From Eisenbergiella intestinigallinarum (GTDB lineage: Bacteria > Bacillota > Clostridia > Lachnospirales > Lachnospiraceae), in NCBI GenBank assembly GCA_019120115.1, contig DWVS01000277.1, positions 1 through 7,916 of the forward strand: 7,916 bases of DNA, written 5' to 3'. The notes beneath the pieces are model-generated. The model ran no database searches. It was given only the letters and a program-made list of their open reading frames with translations, and was not told where the DNA came from. Position numbers and translations under genes: made by a program. This document shows positions 5,663-7,916 of the stretch, piece by piece; position 1 is the stretch's first letter; each line of letters begins with the position of its first letter.

Positions 5663-6499
5663 ATGGAGAATCTTGAACTCGCCAAAATGGCGAACGAGAT
5701 CCGGAAAGGGATTATCATCGGCGTGCACAGCGCGAAATGCGGACATCCCGGCGGATCTCTGTCGGCAGCGGACATTTTTACCTATCTCTATTTTGAGGAG
5801 ATGAACATTGATCCGAAGAACCCGGATATGCCTGAAAGAGATCGTTTTGTGCTCTCCAAGGGACATAACGCGCCTGCGCTGTATTCCACTCTGGCGCACA
5901 GAGGCTATTTCCCGGTAGAAGACCTGACCACCCTCAGACATCTGGGCTCCTATCTGCAGGGGCATCCCTGTAAGCAGTATACGCCCGGCGTGGATATGTC
6001 CAGCGGCTCTCTGGGACAGGGCATTTCTGCGGCAGTGGGAATGGCGCTCGGCGGTAAGCTGGACAACCGGGATTATCGTGTCTACACCCTGCTCGGAGAC
6101 GGTGAGATCGAAGAGGGGCAGGTCTGGGAGGCTTCCATGTTCGCCGGCTTCCACAAGCTGGACAACCTGGTGGTGATTGTGGACAACAACGGCCTGCAGA
6201 TCGACGGACCCATTGACAAGGTCTGCTCCCCTTATCCCATTGACAAAAAGTTTGAAGCCTTCAATTTCCATGTGATCAACGTGAACGCGCATGACTTCGA
6301 TGAGCTGCGCGCCGCGTTTCAGGAAGCGAGAGAAACGAAGGGCATGCCCACGGCGATCATCGCCCACAGCCTGAAGGGTAAGGGCGTTTCCTTCATGGAA
6401 GGCAATGTGGACTGGCACGGAAAGGCTCCCAATGACGAGGAGTTTGCGGTTGCCATGGCAGATTTGGAGAAAGTAGGTGAAGCATTATGTCAGAAGTAA
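5663..6499 (+). CDS. tkt: Transketolase, N-terminal (thiamine diphosphate-binding) subunit
   Basis: One half of a two-subunit transketolase, which moves two-carbon ketol units between pentose, tetrose and hexose phosphates. It has 278 residues and matches the PP (pyrophosphate-binding) domain of full-length transketolase. Motifs: CGHPGGSLSAAD (26-37), VLSKGHNAPALY (63-74), SSGSLGQGISAAVGMA (113-128), the thiamine diphosphate/Mg2+ motif GDGEIEEGQVWEA (145-157) ending in VDNN (173-176), and KGKGVSFMEG (238-247). GGAGG lies 8 nt before the ATG. It overlaps the next gene by 13 nt, so the subunits should be made in step. In this operon it accepts the D-xylulose 5-phosphate made by AraD. Split transketolase-like pairs also serve other sugar or sulfosugar pathways, so the substrate is inferred from context. 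Confidence 0.93.
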   Translation: MENLELAKMANEIRKGIIIGVHSAKCGHPGGSLSAADIFTYLYFEEMNIDPKNPDMPERDRFVLSKGHNAPALYSTLAHRGYFPVEDLTTLRHLGSYLQGHPCKQYTPGVDMSSGSLGQGISAAVGMALGGKLDNRDYRVYTLLGDGEIEEGQVWEASMFAGFHKLDNLVVIVDNNGLQIDGPIDKVCSPYPIDKKFEAFNFHVINVNAHDFDELRAAFQEARETKGMPTAIIAHSLKGKGVSFMEGNVDWHGKAPNDEEFAVAMADLEKVGEALCQK

Positions 6500-7440
6500 C
6501 GAAGACGGTTCAGAAAATGGCGACCAGAGAAGCCTACGGAAAAGCCCTTGCGGAATTCGGCGCAAAGTATCCTGACCTGGTGGTTCTGGATGCGGACCTG
6601 GCAAATGCTACGAAGACGAATTCGTTCCAGAAGGTATTTCCCGACCGCCACATCGACTGCGGTATTGCGGAATGCAACATGATGGGAATTGCGGCGGGTC
6701 TCGCTACTGTGGGAAAGATTCCCTTCGCCAGCACCTTTGCCATGTTCGCGTCCGGACGTGCCTATGAGCAGGTGCGCAATTCCATCGGCTATCCCCACCT
6801 GAATGTGAAGATCGGCGCCACCCATGCGGGCATTACCGTGGGCGAGGACGGCGCTTCCCACCAGTGCCTGGAGGATATGGCTCTGATGCGCGCCATCCCC
6901 GGCATGGTGGTCATCAACCCCAGCGACGCGGTGGAAGCGAGAGCTGCAGTGCAGGCCGCCATTGAATATGTGGGTCCTGTATATCTGCGCTTTGGACGCG
7001 CGGCGGTTCCGATCATCAATGATAGAGAGGACTATAAGTTTGAGATTGGAAAGGGTGAACTGCTTCGTGAAGGCAGCGACGTGACCATCGTTGCCACCGG
7101 CATCTGTGTTTCCTCTGCGCTGGAAGCGGCGGATAAGCTGGCTGCCGACGGCATCAGCGCAGAAGTCATTAACATCCACACCATCAAGCCTCTGGATACG
7201 GAACTCATCGTAAAATCTGCGAAGAAGACCGGAAAAGTGGTGACGGCTGAAGAACACACCATCATCGGCGGCCTTGGCGGCGCAGTCTGCGAAGCCCTCA
7301 GCGAAAAGGCTCCCACTCCCGTTCTGCGCATCGGCATCAACGATGTGTTCGGAGAATCCGGAACAGCAGCCGCTTTGGTGGCCAAGTATGGCCTGGACGG
7401 AGCGGGTATCTACGCGAAGGTAAAGGAATTTGTGAAATAA
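6487..7440 (+). CDS. tkt: Transketolase, C-terminal (pyrimidine-binding) subunit
   Basis: Partner subunit of the preceding gene, 317 residues, carrying the pyrimidine-binding domain and the C-terminal regulatory-like domain. Motifs: VVLDADLANATKT (32-44), DCGIAECNMMGIAAGLA (57-73), where Glu62 is the conserved glutamate that activates thiamine diphosphate, ASTFAMFASGRAYEQ (81-95), ATHAGITVGEDGASHQ (111-126), NPSDAVEA (144-151) and YLRFGR (166-171). The C-terminal domain starts near GSDVTIVATG (196-205) and includes TAEEHTIIGGLGGAV (253-267). The start ATG lies inside the end of the upstream gene, with AGGTGA (6475-6480) 6 nt before it, which suggests translational coupling. Together the two subunits equal one standard transketolase, minus some linker length. 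A 1-deoxyxylulose-phosphate synthase is excluded by the split and by the motifs seen. Confidence 0.93.
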   Translation: MSEVTKTVQKMATREAYGKALAEFGAKYPDLVVLDADLANATKTNSFQKVFPDRHIDCGIAECNMMGIAAGLATVGKIPFASTFAMFASGRAYEQVRNSIGYPHLNVKIGATHAGITVGEDGASHQCLEDMALMRAIPGMVVINPSDAVEARAAVQAAIEYVGPVYLRFGRAAVPIINDREDYKFEIGKGELLREGSDVTIVATGICVSSALEAADKLAADGISAEVINIHTIKPLDTELIVKSAKKTGKVVTAEEHTIIGGLGGAVCEALSEKAPTPVLRIGINDVFGESGTAAALVAKYGLDGAGIYAKVKEFVK

Positions 7441-7441
7441 T

Positions 7442-7457
7442 GTCCTGCTGACAGGAC
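7442..7457 (+). other. Small hairpin just after the transketolase stop codon
   Basis: GTCCTG (7442-7447) pairs perfectly with CAGGAC (7452-7457) around CTGA. It begins 2 nt after the stop codon and is followed by GCCGGG, not a T-run. Possible 3' stabiliser; too short to weigh heavily. Confidence 0.45.
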
Positions 7458-7513
7458 GCCGGGATCAGCGCAAAAAAGGCGTGAGACCGGATGAAAAAAG
7501 GATAAATGCGCCT

Positions 7514-7545
7514 CTGCCGGCTTCCCTTTCGGGGGGAGCCGGCAG
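7514..7545 (+). other. Long GC-rich hairpin in the transketolase-epimerase gap
   Basis: CTGCCGGCT (7514-7522) pairs with AGCCGGCAG (7537-7545). The stem extends through a U-G pair and CCC/GGG to 13 bp around a 6-nt loop (7527-7532). What follows, CAGTCGTCTTATAAA, has no U-tract, so it is not a standard terminator. It is the longest paired stem in the window and may separate the expression of rpe from the genes before it. Confidence 0.6.
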
Positions 7546-7557
7546 CAGTCGTCTTAT

Positions 7558-7579
7558 AAAAAAGCCGCCTGACGGCGGC
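7558..7579 (-). terminator. Minus-strand intrinsic terminator upstream of rpe
   Basis: GCCGCC (7564-7569) pairs perfectly with GGCGGC (7574-7579) around TGAC, with A6 at 7558-7563 on its 5' side. On the minus strand this becomes a 6-bp GC stem followed by T6, a classic intrinsic terminator shape. On the plus strand AGAAAAGAGG follows, so the sense message should pass. It lies right in front of the rpe ribosome binding site. The stem is short, so efficiency is uncertain. Confidence 0.45.
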
Positions 7580-7593
7580 AGAAAAGAGGAAGT

Positions 7594-7916
7594 ATGAACA
7601 TACTGTCTCCATCCATCCTGGCGGCGGACTGCGCCAAGCTGGGAGAACAGATTGATCTGGTGCAGCAGGCCGGAGCGAAGTATCTGCATATCGATATCAT
7701 GGACGGCATGTTTGTGCCATCCATCTCCTTTGGAATGTGCGTGGTGTCCTCTCTGAGAAAATATACGGACATCATTTTTGACGTACACCTCATGGTGGAG
7801 GAGCCGATCCGTTATGCGGCAGATTTTGCCAGAAGCGGAGCGGATATCATCACGGTGCATCTGGAAGCCTGCAGCAATGTGGAGGAAACGCTGGACTGGA
7901 TTCACAGCCTGGGCAG
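7594..7916 (+). CDS. rpe: Ribulose-phosphate 3-epimerase (5' part; runs off the window)
   Basis: Metal-dependent TIM-barrel epimerase interconverting D-ribulose 5-phosphate and D-xylulose 5-phosphate. Only the first 107 codons are present, about half of the usual ~215-230. Seen: LSPSILAADCAKL (4-16) with Ser7, HIDIMDGMFVPSISFG (32-47) with metal ligands His32 and Asp34, and DVHLMVEEP (63-71) with ligand His65 and Met67. The later Asp ligand and phosphate loop lie outside the window. GAGGA (7586-7590) precedes the ATG by only 3 nt, a tight spacing. As the next gene after transketolase it lets the cell balance xylulose and ribulose 5-phosphate. A related hexulose 6-phosphate 3-epimerase such as AlsE is possible but less likely in this context. 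Confidence 0.9.
   Translation, partial: MNILSPSILAADCAKLGEQIDLVQQAGAKYLHIDIMDGMFVPSISFGMCVVSSLRKYTDIIFDVHLMVEEPIRYAADFARSGADIITVHLEACSNVEETLDWIHSLG

Noticed and set aside
1..7916. Search by eye for CRISPR arrays, tRNA or rRNA genes, insertion sequences, riboswitches, toxin-antitoxin or defence genes.
   Set aside because: No regularly spaced long repeats, no tRNA-like cloverleaf, no transposase-like frame and no known riboswitch core were recognised; the window is a compact metabolic operon.

Overview
This window is an L-arabinose utilisation operon reading left to right, from a low-GC-lineage Gram-positive bacterium. It is most likely a clostridial species with moderately GC-rich genes, of the Lachnospiraceae/Clostridium cluster XIVa kind. 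The lineage call rests on four things: a GntR/LacI-type AraR regulator (a Firmicutes trait), strong AAGGAGGT-type ribosome binding sites, a transketolase split into two subunits, and a clostridial-looking FGGY ribulokinase. The species cannot be named from the sequence alone.

Layout: positions 1-404 are a regulatory region with no convincing gene. It holds a near-consensus leftward promoter (19-47, with an A/T-tract behind it) that must serve a gene outside the window, a palindrome-rich block (126-160), a pair of imperfect repeats (190-229), a rightward promoter (TTGACA-17-TATATT, 276-304), and two copies of GTACAACTT exactly 22 bp apart between that promoter and the first gene. Then come araR (405-1490, TTG start), araA (1558-3054), an FGGY-family ribulokinase (3146-4738), araD (4843-5547), transketolase N-terminal subunit (5663-6499), transketolase C-terminal subunit (6487-7440, overlapping the previous gene by 13 nt), and the 5' part of a ribulose-5-phosphate 3-epimerase gene (7594 to the window edge).

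How the genes work together: AraA converts L-arabinose to L-ribulose, the kinase makes L-ribulose 5-phosphate, and AraD epimerises that to D-xylulose 5-phosphate. The split transketolase and the epimerase then feed this into the non-oxidative pentose phosphate pathway. AraR probably represses the whole operon, including itself, and releases DNA when arabinose is present.

No sense-strand terminator (stem plus U-tract) is visible anywhere, and no good internal promoter was found, so one long message is likely. Every untranslated gap between genes instead carries one or more inverted repeats without a sense-strand U-tract. Two of them have the A-tract on the 5' side, so they look like intrinsic terminators only for antisense transcription. 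The pathway itself is well known. The less ordinary points are the regulatory layout, the hairpin-filled gaps, the non-classical kinase and two start sites that automatic calling would probably place too far upstream.
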